This document shows, in pieces, positions 1-6,769 of a DNA stretch of 21,047 nt. The DNA is from Pseudomonadota bacterium. GTDB lineage: Bacteria > Pseudomonadota > Alphaproteobacteria > Caulobacterales > Caulobacteraceae. Below the pieces are notes generated by a model, which worked only from the letters and a program-made list of their open reading frames with translations, had not been told where the DNA came from and ran no database searches. Within the stretch, counting starts at the first letter, position 1, and the number at the start of each line of letters is the position of its first letter. The position numbers and the translations under genes are program-made. Location: NCBI GenBank assembly GCA_023424215.1, contig JAFAEC010000126.1, positions 1 through 21,047 on the forward strand, written 5' to 3'.

Positions 1-86
1 GCGACAGCCGGTCCCGTCGTCGCCGGCGCCGCCAGCGCCAGACAGAGCAGAGCGGCCACGGCGGCCTTGGCGCGATCCTGGGTCAT
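1..86 (-). CDS. Secreted protein of unknown function, 5' end only
   Basis: Only the first 28 codons lie in the window; the gene runs off the left edge. It starts at ATG (86-84), preceded on the minus strand by a GGGAG Shine-Dalgarno about seven bases upstream. The translation begins MTQDRAKAAVAALLCLALAA and continues through Ala/Pro-rich residues. This is a typical Sec signal peptide: a positively charged n-region, a hydrophobic core and small residues near a likely cleavage site. Nothing of the mature protein is visible, so no function can be given. It diverges from the KefC-like antiporter gene across about 146 bases. Confidence 0.55.
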   Translation of the reverse strand, partial: MTQDRAKAAVAALLCLALAAPATTGPAV

Positions 87-232
87 CGTCGAACTCCCGT
101 CGATTGCTGGACATCGGATGACGCAGCATCGGCCCAAACCGCGTCCATGGCCCCTGACGAAGCCTGATGCCTGGGCTGGCGTCCGGCGGGCCGGGCCCTC
201 ACTATGCACGATCTCGAACAGAGGGGGCGGCC

Positions 233-2098
233 ATGGCGGAACCGACCGGCGGACTGGAGCTGGGACACGTCGCGGCCCTGCTGGGCGCGGCCGTGGTCGC
301 CGTGCCGTTGTTCCGTCGGCTCAAGCTGGGATCGGTCCTCGGCTATCTCGCCGCCGGCCTCGCCATCGGCCCCTTCGGCGTCGGCCTGTTCCGCGAGCCG
401 GAGACCATCCTCCACGTCGCTGAGTTTGGCGTGGTCATCTTCCTGTTCATCATCGGACTGGAGATGCGCCCGTCCCGCCTGTGGGGACTCCGGCGGGAGA
501 TCTTCGGCCTCGGCGCCGCCCAGGTGGCGGCGGCCAGCCTGTTGCTGACCCTCACCGGCATGGCGGCCGGACTCAGCGTGCCCGTCGCCTTCGTCGTGGC
601 TTCCGGCTTCGTGCTCAGCTCCACCGCCGTGATCATGCAGATGCTCGACGAGCGCGGCGAGCTGGCCTCGCCCGGGGGCCAGCGCGCCGTCTCGATCCTG
701 CTGCTCGAGGACCTGGCCATCGTGCCGCTGTTGGCGGTGGTCGCGGTGCTGGCCTCGGCGATGGGGCTGGCCGGCGAGGCGGGCCCGCCCTTGTGGCGGA
801 CCCTCGGCCTGGCGGCGGGCGCGGTGGTGCTGGTCTTCGTCTCCGGCCGCTACCTGATGAACCCGGTGTTCCGCATCCTCGCCCGCTACGGCGGCCGCGA
901 GGTGATGACCGCCGCCGCCCTGCTGGTCGTGGTCGGGGCCGCCTGGCTGATGAACCTCGGCGGCCTGTCCATGGCCATGGGCGCCTTTCTCGCCGGGGTG
1001 CTGCTGTCGGAGTCCAGCTTCCGCCACCAGCTGGAGGCCGACGTCGAGCCGTTCCGCGCCATCCTGCTGGGCCTGTTCTTCCTCAGCGTCGGCATGTCTC
1101 TGGACCTCGGCGTGGTGCTCGCCGACTGGCAGGTGATCGTCGGCGGCGTCATCGCCTTCATGGCGGTCAAGGCCGTGGCCATCTACGGCGTCGCCCGCCT
1201 GTTCCGCGCCCGCGAGCGCGAGGCGGTCGAGCGGGCCGTGCTGTTCGCCCAGGGCGGCGAGTTCGCCTTCGTGCTCTACGCCGCCGCCCTGTCCGCCGGG
1301 CTGTTCGACGCCCGTATCGCCGCCTCGGCCACCGCGATCGTCATCCTGTCGATGGTGCTGACGCCCCTGACCGCGCTGGCGGTCGGCCGCCTCATGCCGG
1401 CGGAGACGATCGACCCCGACGCGGCCGACGGGGTCGACCGGGTCCGCGACCTGCGCGAGCGGGTGCTGATCATCGGCTTCGGCCGCTTCGCCCAGGTGGT
1501 GTCGCAGCCGCTGCTGGCCCGCGACGTGGACGTGTCGATCATCGACCTCGACGTCGAGATGATCCAGGCGGCTGGCGATTTCGGCTTCAAGGTCTACTAC
1601 GGCGACGGGGCCCGGCTGGACGTGCTGCGCGCCTCCGGCGCCGGCGAGGCCGAGACCATCCTCGTCTGCGTCGACCGGCCCGAAGTCGCCGACCGCATCG
1701 TCGAACTGGTCAAGGCCGAGTTCCCACTGACCAAACTGTTCGTCCGCGCCTTCGACCGCGGCCACGCCATCCGCCTGGTCCAGGCCGGAGTCGAGTTCCA
1801 GATCCGGGAGACCTTCGAGAGCGCCTTGGTGTTCAGCCGCGGGGTGCTGCTCGACCTCGGCTTCAGTCACGACCAAGTGGACGAAACCCTCGCCGAGGTG
1901 CGGCGGCGGGACGAGGAGCGCTTCACCCTGCAGCTGGCGGAGGGCGACATCACCGCCGGCCGCCACCTGATGCGCGGCAACATCGCCACCACCCGTCCCG
2001 AGCCCTGGGTCCGTCCGCGCCGCGAGGGTCGGGCGCTCAACGAGGAGGCCGCCGAGGCGCTGGCCGGGGACGATGAACGCGAAAAGGCCGGCGTCTGA
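233..2098 (+). CDS. KefC/KefB-type monovalent cation:proton antiporter (CPA2) with RCK domain
   Basis: Predicted inner-membrane K+/H+ antiporter of the CPA2 family, 621 residues, close to E. coli KefC (620). Residues about 5-390 form the multi-helix exchanger domain. The block around residues 265-273 (HQLEADVEP, with E268 and D270) matches the acidic regulatory loop of KefC (HALESDIEP), followed by the conserved GLFFLSVGMSLDLG stretch. The QGGEFAFV motif begins at Q340. Residues about 408-525 are an RCK/TrkA-N nucleotide-binding domain opening with RVLIIGFGRFAQ. In characterised Kef systems this domain gates efflux in response to glutathione adducts. No KefF/KefG-like ancillary subunit gene is adjacent, so glutathione gating is an inference. 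The ATG at 233 was chosen because GAGGGGG lies just upstream and the exchanger domain begins immediately after it. The 3' end carries a terminator-like hairpin used by the opposite strand. Confidence 0.88.
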   Translation: MAEPTGGLELGHVAALLGAAVVAVPLFRRLKLGSVLGYLAAGLAIGPFGVGLFREPETILHVAEFGVVIFLFIIGLEMRPSRLWGLRREIFGLGAAQVAAASLLLTLTGMAAGLSVPVAFVVASGFVLSSTAVIMQMLDERGELASPGGQRAVSILLLEDLAIVPLLAVVAVLASAMGLAGEAGPPLWRTLGLAAGAVVLVFVSGRYLMNPVFRILARYGGREVMTAAALLVVVGAAWLMNLGGLSMAMGAFLAGVLLSESSFRHQLEADVEPFRAILLGLFFLSVGMSLDLGVVLADWQVIVGGVIAFMAVKAVAIYGVARLFRAREREAVERAVLFAQGGEFAFVLYAAALSAGLFDARIAASATAIVILSMVLTPLTALAVGRLMPAETIDPDAADGVDRVRDLRERVLIIGFGRFAQVVSQPLLARDVDVSIIDLDVEMIQAAGDFGFKVYYGDGARLDVLRASGAGEAETILVCVDRPEVADRIVELVKAEFPLTKLFVRAFDRGHAIRLVQAGVEFQIRETFESALVFSRGVLLDLGFSHDQVDETLAEVRRRDEERFTLQLAEGDITAGRHLMRGNIATTRPEPWVRPRREGRALNEEAAEALAGDDEREKAGV

Positions 2099-2108
2099 GG
2101 CGCCGGCC
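2082..2108 (-). terminator. Intrinsic terminator of the DUF4142 gene, overlapping the antiporter stop codon
   Basis: A perfect 8-bp stem, GGCCGGCG (2086-2093) with CGCCGGCC (2101-2108), encloses a 7-base loop that contains the TGA stop of the antiporter gene. Read on the minus strand the hairpin is followed directly by TTTT (2085-2082), which is the form of a Rho-independent terminator. It lies about 25 bases beyond the stop of the minus-strand DUF4142 gene. Read on the plus strand there is no T-run, so it is predicted to act mainly for the minus-strand transcript. Confidence 0.6.
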
Positions 2109-2132
2109 CGGTCCGCCCGCAGAGGCGGTTGA

Positions 2133-2702
2133 TTACATCGCGCTCTGGACCTGCTGCGCGCGCTCGAGGTGGGCCTGGATCTTGGGCAGCACCGAACGGG
2201 CGTGTGCGGCGAGCGGGGAATCCTGGTCCTGGAAGCCGCCGTGCAGGGTCACGGCTTCCTGGTGCGCCGCCACCTGCTGATCGACCCAGGTGCGATCGAA
2301 GTTCTCCGCCGAGGCCGAGCGCAGGTTGTCGATCATGCCCTGGCGGCGTTCGTCCAGGGCGTTCGGGACCTGGGCGTCCGGCGCCGCCTGCGGCAGCAGG
2401 GCCTTCATGGCGTTGGACGCGGCCGTGTGATCGGTCTTGATCATCTGGGCCAGCTCGCGGACCTGGGCGTTCTGGGTGCGCTCGAGGGCGATGTCGGCGG
2501 CCATGATCTCGTACATGTCGCCCATGGCGGCGTTGGAGATGTAGCCGGCCTGGGTGTTGGCGCCCATGGTGGCTGCGGACACCTGGCCGACCGGCGCGGC
2601 CGCCATGTCCTGGGCCTTGTCGACGACCTCGGGGCTGCGTTCCTGCTGGCAGGCCGCCAGAAGGGCGGCGCACGCGGCGCCGGCGAGAAGCGTTCTGATC
2701 AT
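2133..2702 (-). CDS. DUF4142 domain lipoprotein
   Basis: A 189-residue predicted lipoprotein. The N-terminus MIRTLLAGAACAALLAAC is a lipoprotein signal with lipobox LAAC, lipidated Cys18. The mature part is helical and carries the DUF4142 pattern: an AAxGDMYEIMAADIALERTQ helix, then AQMIKTDHTAASNAMKAL, and a C-terminal helix with DQQVAAHQEAVTLH. DUF4142 proteins are ferritin-like four-helix bundles in the periplasm. Their biochemical role is not settled, and some are stress-induced. The start ATG (2702-2700) has an excellent GGAGGAAACC ribosome binding site. Upstream lies a GGAAC-N17-TGTT promoter-like element, and downstream an intrinsic terminator, so this is probably a single-gene transcript diverging from dusA. 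Confidence 0.82.
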   Translation of the reverse strand: MIRTLLAGAACAALLAACQQERSPEVVDKAQDMAAAPVGQVSAATMGANTQAGYISNAAMGDMYEIMAADIALERTQNAQVRELAQMIKTDHTAASNAMKALLPQAAPDAQVPNALDERRQGMIDNLRSASAENFDRTWVDQQVAAHQEAVTLHGGFQDQDSPLAAHARSVLPKIQAHLERAQQVQSAM

Positions 2703-2728
2703 GGTTTCCTCCGTGGGGTTGCTCCGGA

Positions 2729-2754
2729 AACACGGGCTGAACGGCGGGGGTTCC
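2729..2754 (-). promoter_or_regulatory. Candidate EcfG/SigT-type promoter for the DUF4142 gene
   Basis: On the minus strand GGAAC (2754-2750) is followed after 17 bases by TGTT (2732-2729). The published general-stress ECF consensus in alphaproteobacteria is GGAAC-N16/17-CGTT, so this site matches at all but one of the core positions. A transcription start about 7-10 bases further would give a short leader containing the GGAGG ribosome binding site. No start site has been measured. Confidence 0.42.
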
Positions 2755-2798
2755 CCGATTGGCGTCCCGCCGCCGTTTCAGTGTATGGACCGCGCCCG

Positions 2799-3809
2799 AT
2801 GGACCGCCGCCTCTCGATCGCCCCGATGATGGACTGGACCGACCGGCATTGCCGGGCGTTCCATCGCGCCCTCACGACCCGGGCGCTGCTTTACACCGAG
2901 ATGGTCACCGCGCCGGCAGTGATCCATGGCGACCGCCAGCGTCTGCTGGGCTTCGACCCGGTCGAGCACCCCGTGGCGCTGCAACTGGGCGGCTCCGATC
3001 CGCGGGAGCTGGCCGAGGCGGCCCGCATCGGCGAGGGCTTCGGCTACGACGAGATCAATCTCAACGTCGGCTGCCCGTCAGACCGGGTGCAGTCGGGCCG
3101 GTTCGGGGCCTGCCTGATGCAGGAGCCGGCGCTGGTCGCCGAGTGCATGGCGGCGATCGACGAGGCGGTGTCCGTTCCGGCCACGGTCAAGTGCCGCATC
3201 GGCGTCGACGACCAGGACCCCGAAGTCGCCCTGTTCGCCCTCGTCGACGCCTGCGCGGCTGCCGGCGTCGAGGTCTTCGTCATCCACGCCCGCAAGGCCT
3301 GGCTGCAGGGCCTCTCGCCCAAGGAGAACCGCGATGTGCCGCCGCTCGACTACGGCCTCGTCCGCCGCCTGAAGCGGGAGCGACCGCATCTGTCGATCAG
3401 CCTCAACGGGGGCGTCGCCTCGCTCGACGAGGCCGAGGCCCATCTCGACGCCGCCGACGGCGTGCAGCTGGACGGCGTCATGCTGGGCCGCGCCGCCTAT
3501 CACGAGCCGGCCATCCTGGGTCAGGCTGACCGCCGCCTTTTCGGGGCCGCGACCGGCGACGTCGACGCCTTCGAGGCGATCGCGCGCTATCGCCCCTACA
3601 TGGCCGCCCGGCTGGCCGAGGGCGTCCACCTTCCGGCCATGACCCGGCACATGCTCGGTCTCATGCACGGCCGGGCGGGGGCCCGCGCCTTCCGCCGCAT
3701 CCTGACCGTGGAGTCGGTGCGACCGGGCGCCGGGCTGGAGGTGCTGGATCGCGCGGTCGAGGCGGTGCGGGAGGCGGAGGCCCGGGCCTCGCAACGCTCC
3801 GCCGCCTGA
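2799..3809 (+). CDS. dusA: tRNA-dihydrouridine synthase A
   Basis: FMN-dependent enzyme that reduces uridine to dihydrouridine in the tRNA D-loop, using NADPH. The 336-residue length fits the DusA subfamily. The N-terminal SIAPMMDWTDRHCR block is diagnostic, followed by LLYTEMV. The catalytic cysteine is C92 in NLNVGCPSDRVQSGRFGACL. FMN/RNA-contacting residues include K131 (VKCRIG) and H163 (VIHARKAWLQGLSPKENR), then SLNGG at 201-205 and MLGRAAYHEP in the C-terminal half of the barrel. The ATG at 2799 places the SIAPM block about where it lies in the family. An in-frame GTG at 2781 is an alternative, and neither has a clear Shine-Dalgarno. The gene diverges from the DUF4142 gene. Confidence 0.93.
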   Translation: MDRRLSIAPMMDWTDRHCRAFHRALTTRALLYTEMVTAPAVIHGDRQRLLGFDPVEHPVALQLGGSDPRELAEAARIGEGFGYDEINLNVGCPSDRVQSGRFGACLMQEPALVAECMAAIDEAVSVPATVKCRIGVDDQDPEVALFALVDACAAAGVEVFVIHARKAWLQGLSPKENRDVPPLDYGLVRRLKRERPHLSISLNGGVASLDEAEAHLDAADGVQLDGVMLGRAAYHEPAILGQADRRLFGAATGDVDAFEAIARYRPYMAARLAEGVHLPAMTRHMLGLMHGRAGARAFRRILTVESVRPGAGLEVLDRAVEAVREAEARASQRSAA

Positions 3810-3870
3810 CGCGACTGATGCGCGCAGGACACAACCCGACTTCTGTCCGCGGTTAACGGCGCCGCCGTCG

Positions 3871-3895
3871 GGAACGCTGCGGCCCCGCTTCGCAT
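3871..3895 (+). promoter_or_regulatory. GGAAC box upstream of the 103-residue protein gene
   Basis: GGAAC (3871-3875) is followed after 17 bases by CATT, inside CGCATT. The -35 half matches the EcfG/SigT consensus perfectly while the -10 half (CGTT expected) is degenerate. It is listed because the same box recurs upstream of neighbouring stress-type genes. On its own the match is weak. Confidence 0.2.
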
Positions 3896-3916
3896 TGGCT
3901 GGACAGGAGTCCCACT

Positions 3917-4228
3917 ATGCCCAAGAGTCCGCCCGCCAAACCCGACCTCCGTCTCGTCCCGTCCGAGGCCGCCGTCTACGATCTCATGCGTCAGCCGGAG
4001 ACCACCTCCGAACGCGTGAAGCGGCTGCAGCTCGAGGCGCGCGCCCTCGCCGTGGAACAGGTCGAGGCGCTGGAGAAGGTGCTGCTGCAGGCCTCAGCCA
4101 TGGCGAAAGAGATCGCCGACGGCGGCGACGCCTATCCGGTCGGCGCCCGCGAGCTGGCCTCCCGACTCCACGCAGACCTGCCCGCCAAGGCCGAGACCCT
4201 GAAGGCCATCGTCGGCCGCGCCCTTTAG
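3917..4228 (+). CDS. Small helical protein of unknown function
   Basis: A 103-residue protein I do not recognise as a named family. It starts at an ATG with AGGAG seven bases upstream. The N-terminal 20 residues are basic and Pro-rich. Residues about 25-70 form one long amphipathic, probably coiled-coil helix (SERVKRLQLEARALAVEQVE...LEKVLLQASAMAKEIADGG). A second helix covers residues 80-103. There is no signal peptide or membrane segment, so it is presumably cytoplasmic. The stop codon TAG (4226-4228) overlaps the stop of the convergent DUF4126 gene. The strong ribosome binding site and the gene-like amino-acid composition support a real gene. Confidence 0.75.
   Translation: MPKSPPAKPDLRLVPSEAAVYDLMRQPETTSERVKRLQLEARALAVEQVEALEKVLLQASAMAKEIADGGDAYPVGARELASRLHADLPAKAETLKAIVGRAL
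4225..4228. other. Shared stop region of convergent genes (TTAG)
   Basis: The plus-strand gene stops with TAG at 4226-4228 and the minus-strand DUF4126 gene with TAA at 4227-4225, so the two coding regions overlap by the four bases TTAG. No bases remain for a terminator between them. Transcripts must either read into each other or end inside the opposite gene. Confidence 0.8.
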
Positions 4229-4851
4229 GCCGGTCGCGTCCTTCCGCCGTTGCGCAGCCGCCGGGCCAGCCGGAACACCACGATCGCCAGAACGATCAGC
4301 AGCACCGGCACGAGCACCGGCACCAGGAAGGCGACGAGCACCGTCAGCACGGCCAGCACGTCCTCGATCAGCGACACCACCGGATTGCCCAGCCCGCCTG
4401 TGGTCGCGGTGGACCCGACCCGGGCGCCGGTCTGGGCGGCGTTGAAGGCGAGGGCGGCCGGCGCCCCCACGATGATCCCGGCGACGGCCGCCGCGGTCGG
4501 GTCGACCGCCCAGAACACGCTGCCCGCGGCGACCGCGCCTGCCACCGGACGCGTGACGTAGCCGACCGCGTTCAGCGCGTGGTCGACGGCGGGGATCTTG
4601 TCGCCGGCGAACTCGGCGACCGTCGCCGTGGCCAGCGCCGCGACGGCCGGCCACGACACGAGCCAGTCCATCTGTTCGATCAGCCGGACGCCGAACAACT
4701 CGAACTTCGCGGCCAGCGCCAGCATCAGCAGCGGCAGGAAGGTGCGCAGTCCGGTGGCCGAGGCCAGGCCCAGTCCGAGCAGGGCCGGCAGAACCCACGT
4801 CTGCAGCGGTCCGGCGGCGGTTCCGAGGGCGTTCAGGTCGACATCCGGCAT
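4225..4851 (-). CDS. DUF4126 family integral membrane protein
   Basis: A 208-residue, strongly hydrophobic protein resembling DUF4126. It opens with an amphipathic stretch and a helix (LPALLGLGLASATGLRTFLPLL). The GLRTF motif, the segment around WLVSWPAVAALATATVAEFAGDKIPAVDHALN (the D-K-I-P-x-x-D-H part), and the paired Gly/Ala-rich helices (AGAVAAGSVFWAVDP, AGIIVGAPAALAFNAAQTG) are characteristic. A final helix is followed by a basic C-terminus (RRLRNGGRTRPA). The biochemical function is unknown. The start at 4851 was chosen over an upstream one for its GGAGGAGCCTC ribosome binding site. The gene diverges from the YghA-like SDR over 88 bases and ends in a 4-base overlap with the convergent 103-residue protein gene. 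Confidence 0.8.
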   Translation of the reverse strand: MPDVDLNALGTAAGPLQTWVLPALLGLGLASATGLRTFLPLLMLALAAKFELFGVRLIEQMDWLVSWPAVAALATATVAEFAGDKIPAVDHALNAVGYVTRPVAGAVAAGSVFWAVDPTAAAVAGIIVGAPAALAFNAAQTGARVGSTATTGGLGNPVVSLIEDVLAVLTVLVAFLVPVLVPVLLIVLAIVVFRLARRLRNGGRTRPA

Positions 4852-4886
4852 GAGGCTCCTCCGCTGGGGCTCGACCATAATGCGCG

Positions 4887-4912
4887 GGAACGGCGCGACG
4901 CTCCAACCGCTT
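4887..4912 (+). promoter_or_regulatory. Candidate EcfG/SigT-like promoter for the YghA-like SDR
   Basis: GGAAC (4887-4891) is followed after 16 bases by CGCTT (4908-4912). The -35 half is a perfect match to the alphaproteobacterial general-stress ECF consensus. The -10 half has one extra base relative to CGTT. It lies 28 bases upstream of the SDR start, with GAAGGAG between, which is the right geometry. Confidence 0.33.
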
Positions 4913-4939
4913 CTCCGATGCAGACGAAGGAGACCGCCG

Positions 4940-5920
4940 ATGGACGACCGTTTCGAAGCCCGCGCCGACCGCATCGCCGATCAGGAACGGAAGATCCAGG
5001 CGGAGATCGACGCCAAGGGGGCGGGCGGAGGCGACGACGAGGGCGCGGTGCAGGCCGGCGCCCGCCGCTATCCGGAGCCCCCCTTCTCGAAGCAGCACCA
5101 GCGCAAGCCGGGTGAGGAGTTCAGGCTCGATCCCGCGCCGATGTACGACGCGCCCTTCTGGAAGGGCTCAGGCAAGCTGGACGGCATGGCCGCCATCGTC
5201 ACTGGCGGGGATTCGGGCATCGGCCGGGCGGTCGCGGTGCTGTTCGCCCGCGAGGGCTGCGACGTCGCCATCTGCCATCTCGACGAGGAAAAGGACGCGG
5301 AAGACACGAGGAAGGCGGTCGAGGCCGAAGGCCGCCGCGCCATCGTGCTCAAGGGCGACGCCGCCGATCCTGCCTTCTCCGAGGCGGCGGTCAAGGCAAC
5401 CCTCGAAGCCTTCGGCCGGCTGGACGTCGTGGTGCCCAACGCCGCCTTCCAGGAGCATGTGGAGGCGCTGGAGGACCTGACCCTCGAGCATTTCGACCGC
5501 ACCCTAAAGACCAACCTCTACGGCTACTTCCACCTGGTGAAAGCCGCCGTGCCGCACCTGAAGGCGGGCGGTTCGATCGTGATGACGGGGTCGGTCACCG
5601 GCATCATGGGCAACGACAATCTGCTCGACTATTCGATGACCAAGGGCGGCATCCACGCCTTCGCTCGCTCGCTCGGGACGCACCTCGCCCCGCGGGGAAT
5701 CCGCGTCAACGTGGTGGCGCCGGGCCCGGTGTGGACCCCGCTGAACCCGGCCGACCAGCGCGCGGACAAGGTCGCGAAGTTCGGCTCGCAGACGGTAATG
5801 AAGCGGCCGGCCCAGCCGGAGGAGATCGCTCCGGCCTTCGTCTTTCTCGCCTCGCCCCAGTGCTCCAGCTACATCACCGGCGAGATCCTGCCGATCATCG
5901 GCGGTTACGGCGGCGGCTAG
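4940..5920 (+). CDS. YghA-like short-chain dehydrogenase/reductase
   Basis: A classical SDR of 326 residues with the 60-80 residue N-terminal extension seen in YghA and general-stress-protein-39-like enzymes (KQHQRKPGEEF, YDAPFWKGSGKLDG). The Rossmann motif TGGDSGIG spans residues 88-95. The catalytic residues are S218 (MTGSVTG), Y231 and K235 (YSMTKGG), and the fold ends with PGPVWTPLNP and a YITGEILPIIGG C-terminus. It probably uses NADP(H) to reduce a carbonyl; the substrate is unknown. The ATG at 4940 has GAAGGAG upstream. It diverges from the DUF4126 gene and faces the GNAT gene. Genes of this type often belong to osmotic or general stress regulons, and the upstream GGAAC box is compatible with that. 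Confidence 0.88.
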   Translation: MDDRFEARADRIADQERKIQAEIDAKGAGGGDDEGAVQAGARRYPEPPFSKQHQRKPGEEFRLDPAPMYDAPFWKGSGKLDGMAAIVTGGDSGIGRAVAVLFAREGCDVAICHLDEEKDAEDTRKAVEAEGRRAIVLKGDAADPAFSEAAVKATLEAFGRLDVVVPNAAFQEHVEALEDLTLEHFDRTLKTNLYGYFHLVKAAVPHLKAGGSIVMTGSVTGIMGNDNLLDYSMTKGGIHAFARSLGTHLAPRGIRVNVVAPGPVWTPLNPADQRADKVAKFGSQTVMKRPAQPEEIAPAFVFLASPQCSSYITGEILPIIGGYGGG

Positions 5921-5926
5921 GCCGCC
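5912..5926. repeat. Inverted repeat at the SDR stop codon
   Basis: GGCGGC (5912-5917) and GCCGCC (5921-5926) form a perfect 6-bp inverted repeat around the TAG stop codon, leaving a 3-base loop. No T-run follows on either strand, so it is at best a weak terminator between the convergent SDR and GNAT genes. Confidence 0.3.
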
Positions 5927-5970
5927 TCGGTCCAGCAGACGCAGCCGGCCGGCCGCGGGCCGCCGGACCC

Positions 5971-6261
5971 TCATCTCGCCAGGACGTCGTCGTACTCGGG
6001 GTGCCGGCGGTGCCACATGACGGCGTAGCTGCACCGGGGCTGGAGCTTCAGCCCCTCCTGACGCGCGTGGGCCGCCAGCGCCTGCATGAATCGGCCCGCG
6101 GCGCCGCCCCCGCGCAGGGCCGGATCTGCCTCCACGTGCAGGATCACGCGGGTTCCGTTGTGCACGGCGTAGTCCGCGAACACGCGGCGCGTTTCTCCCG
6201 TCGAGTCGGCGAAGCCCTGCTCGAAGCGATGCTCGTCGCGTACGTCGCGGAACTCGGTCAT
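5971..6261 (-). CDS. YjdJ-like small GNAT acetyltransferase
   Basis: A 96-residue single-domain protein of the compact GCN5-related acetyltransferase family typified by YjdJ. Recognisable features are the strand pair FADYAVHNGTRVILHVEADPALRG, the acetyl-CoA loop RGGGAAGRFMQALAAHARQEG (family pattern R-G-x-G-x-A), and the terminal LQPRCSYAVMWHRRHPEY that ends these proteins. The conserved Cys in that last block is thought to be functional in relatives. The substrate is unknown. The start ATG (6261) has AGGA about eight bases upstream. It is transcribed in the same direction as the DUF4870 pair upstream, but after a gap of about 104 bases with its own promoter-like element. Confidence 0.82.
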   Translation of the reverse strand: MTEFRDVRDEHRFEQGFADSTGETRRVFADYAVHNGTRVILHVEADPALRGGGAAGRFMQALAAHARQEGLKLQPRCSYAVMWHRRHPEYDDVLAR

Positions 6262-6299
6262 GGCGTCATCCTGTTGTGTCGGGAAGGGGACGCAGCCTC

Positions 6300-6324
6300 A
6301 ACCGTCAACCGGGACGGGCGTTCC
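6300..6324 (-). promoter_or_regulatory. Candidate EcfG/SigT-type promoter for the GNAT gene
   Basis: On the minus strand GGAAC (6324-6320) is followed after 16 bases by GGTT (6303-6300). Only the first base of the -10 half differs from the consensus CGTT. The site would give a leader of about 30 bases before the ATG at 6261. Confidence 0.4.
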
Positions 6325-6365
6325 AGACGATCCGGTGGAACCGCCCCCGACGTGGCGTTTCGGCC

Positions 6366-6758
6366 TCAGGGCGCGCGATCGCCGAGGAGGTTCAGCAGGC
6401 CGAAGACGCTCTTCACCGTGAACCAGACGCTGATCAGGAACCAGAGGATTCCGAACAGGATAAGGAACGGAATGCCGATCAGCACGATCGACATCACCAC
6501 GCTGACGGCGATCGCTATCCAGCAGGCGATGGTCCACCAGAAGACGGACCAGAACAGGCGGATCTGGGCGTCGAGGTGCTGCCGCGGGACGCCCTGGGCG
6601 CTGTCGCGCGCGGCGTAGGCGACGATCAGGCCGACCAGGACCAGCAGATTGGCGCTCGGGATCGACAGGATGAACAGCGTCCAGCCGGCGAGGGCCGCGA
6701 CCTTGCCGTCGTCTCCGACCCGCGGGGTTTCACGTTGTTCCGGCGGCACATGGGACAT
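6366..6758 (-). CDS. DUF4870-family (Tic20-like) membrane protein
   Basis: A 130-residue membrane protein. After a short hydrophilic N-terminus come two hydrophobic segments (VAALAGWTLFILSIPSANLLVLVGLIVAYA), then the polar linker QGVPRQHLDAQIRLFW, which corresponds to the SHxxxQIRTFW motif of DUF4870. A long hydrophobic region follows (two or three helices) and the protein ends in LLNLLGDRAP. The molecular role is unknown. The ATG at 6758 was preferred to one seven codons earlier because GAGGAGAG sits at the right distance. It begins 11 bases after the stop of a second DUF4870-like gene, so the two form an operon. Confidence 0.75.
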   Translation of the reverse strand: MSHVPPEQRETPRVGDDGKVAALAGWTLFILSIPSANLLVLVGLIVAYAARDSAQGVPRQHLDAQIRLFWSVFWWTIACWIAIAVSVVMSIVLIGIPFLILFGILWFLISVWFTVKSVFGLLNLLGDRAP

Positions 6759-6769
6759 CACGGCTCTCC

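Noticed and set aside
83..1966. A 627-codon minus-strand open frame opposite the antiporter gene
   Set aside because: It is antisense to a clear KefC-type protein, is rich in His, Gln, Asp and Gly with no domain, and reflects the scarcity of stop codons in very GC-rich DNA.
2169..2798. An in-frame N-terminal extension of dusA of about 210 codons
   Set aside because: It is antisense to the DUF4142 lipoprotein gene and the DusA family begins close to the SIAPM block, so the ATG at 2799 (or GTG at 2781) is the plausible start.
4598..4939. An in-frame N-terminal extension of the YghA-like SDR
   Set aside because: It overlaps the DUF4126 gene on the other strand, while a good ribosome binding site precedes the ATG at 4940.
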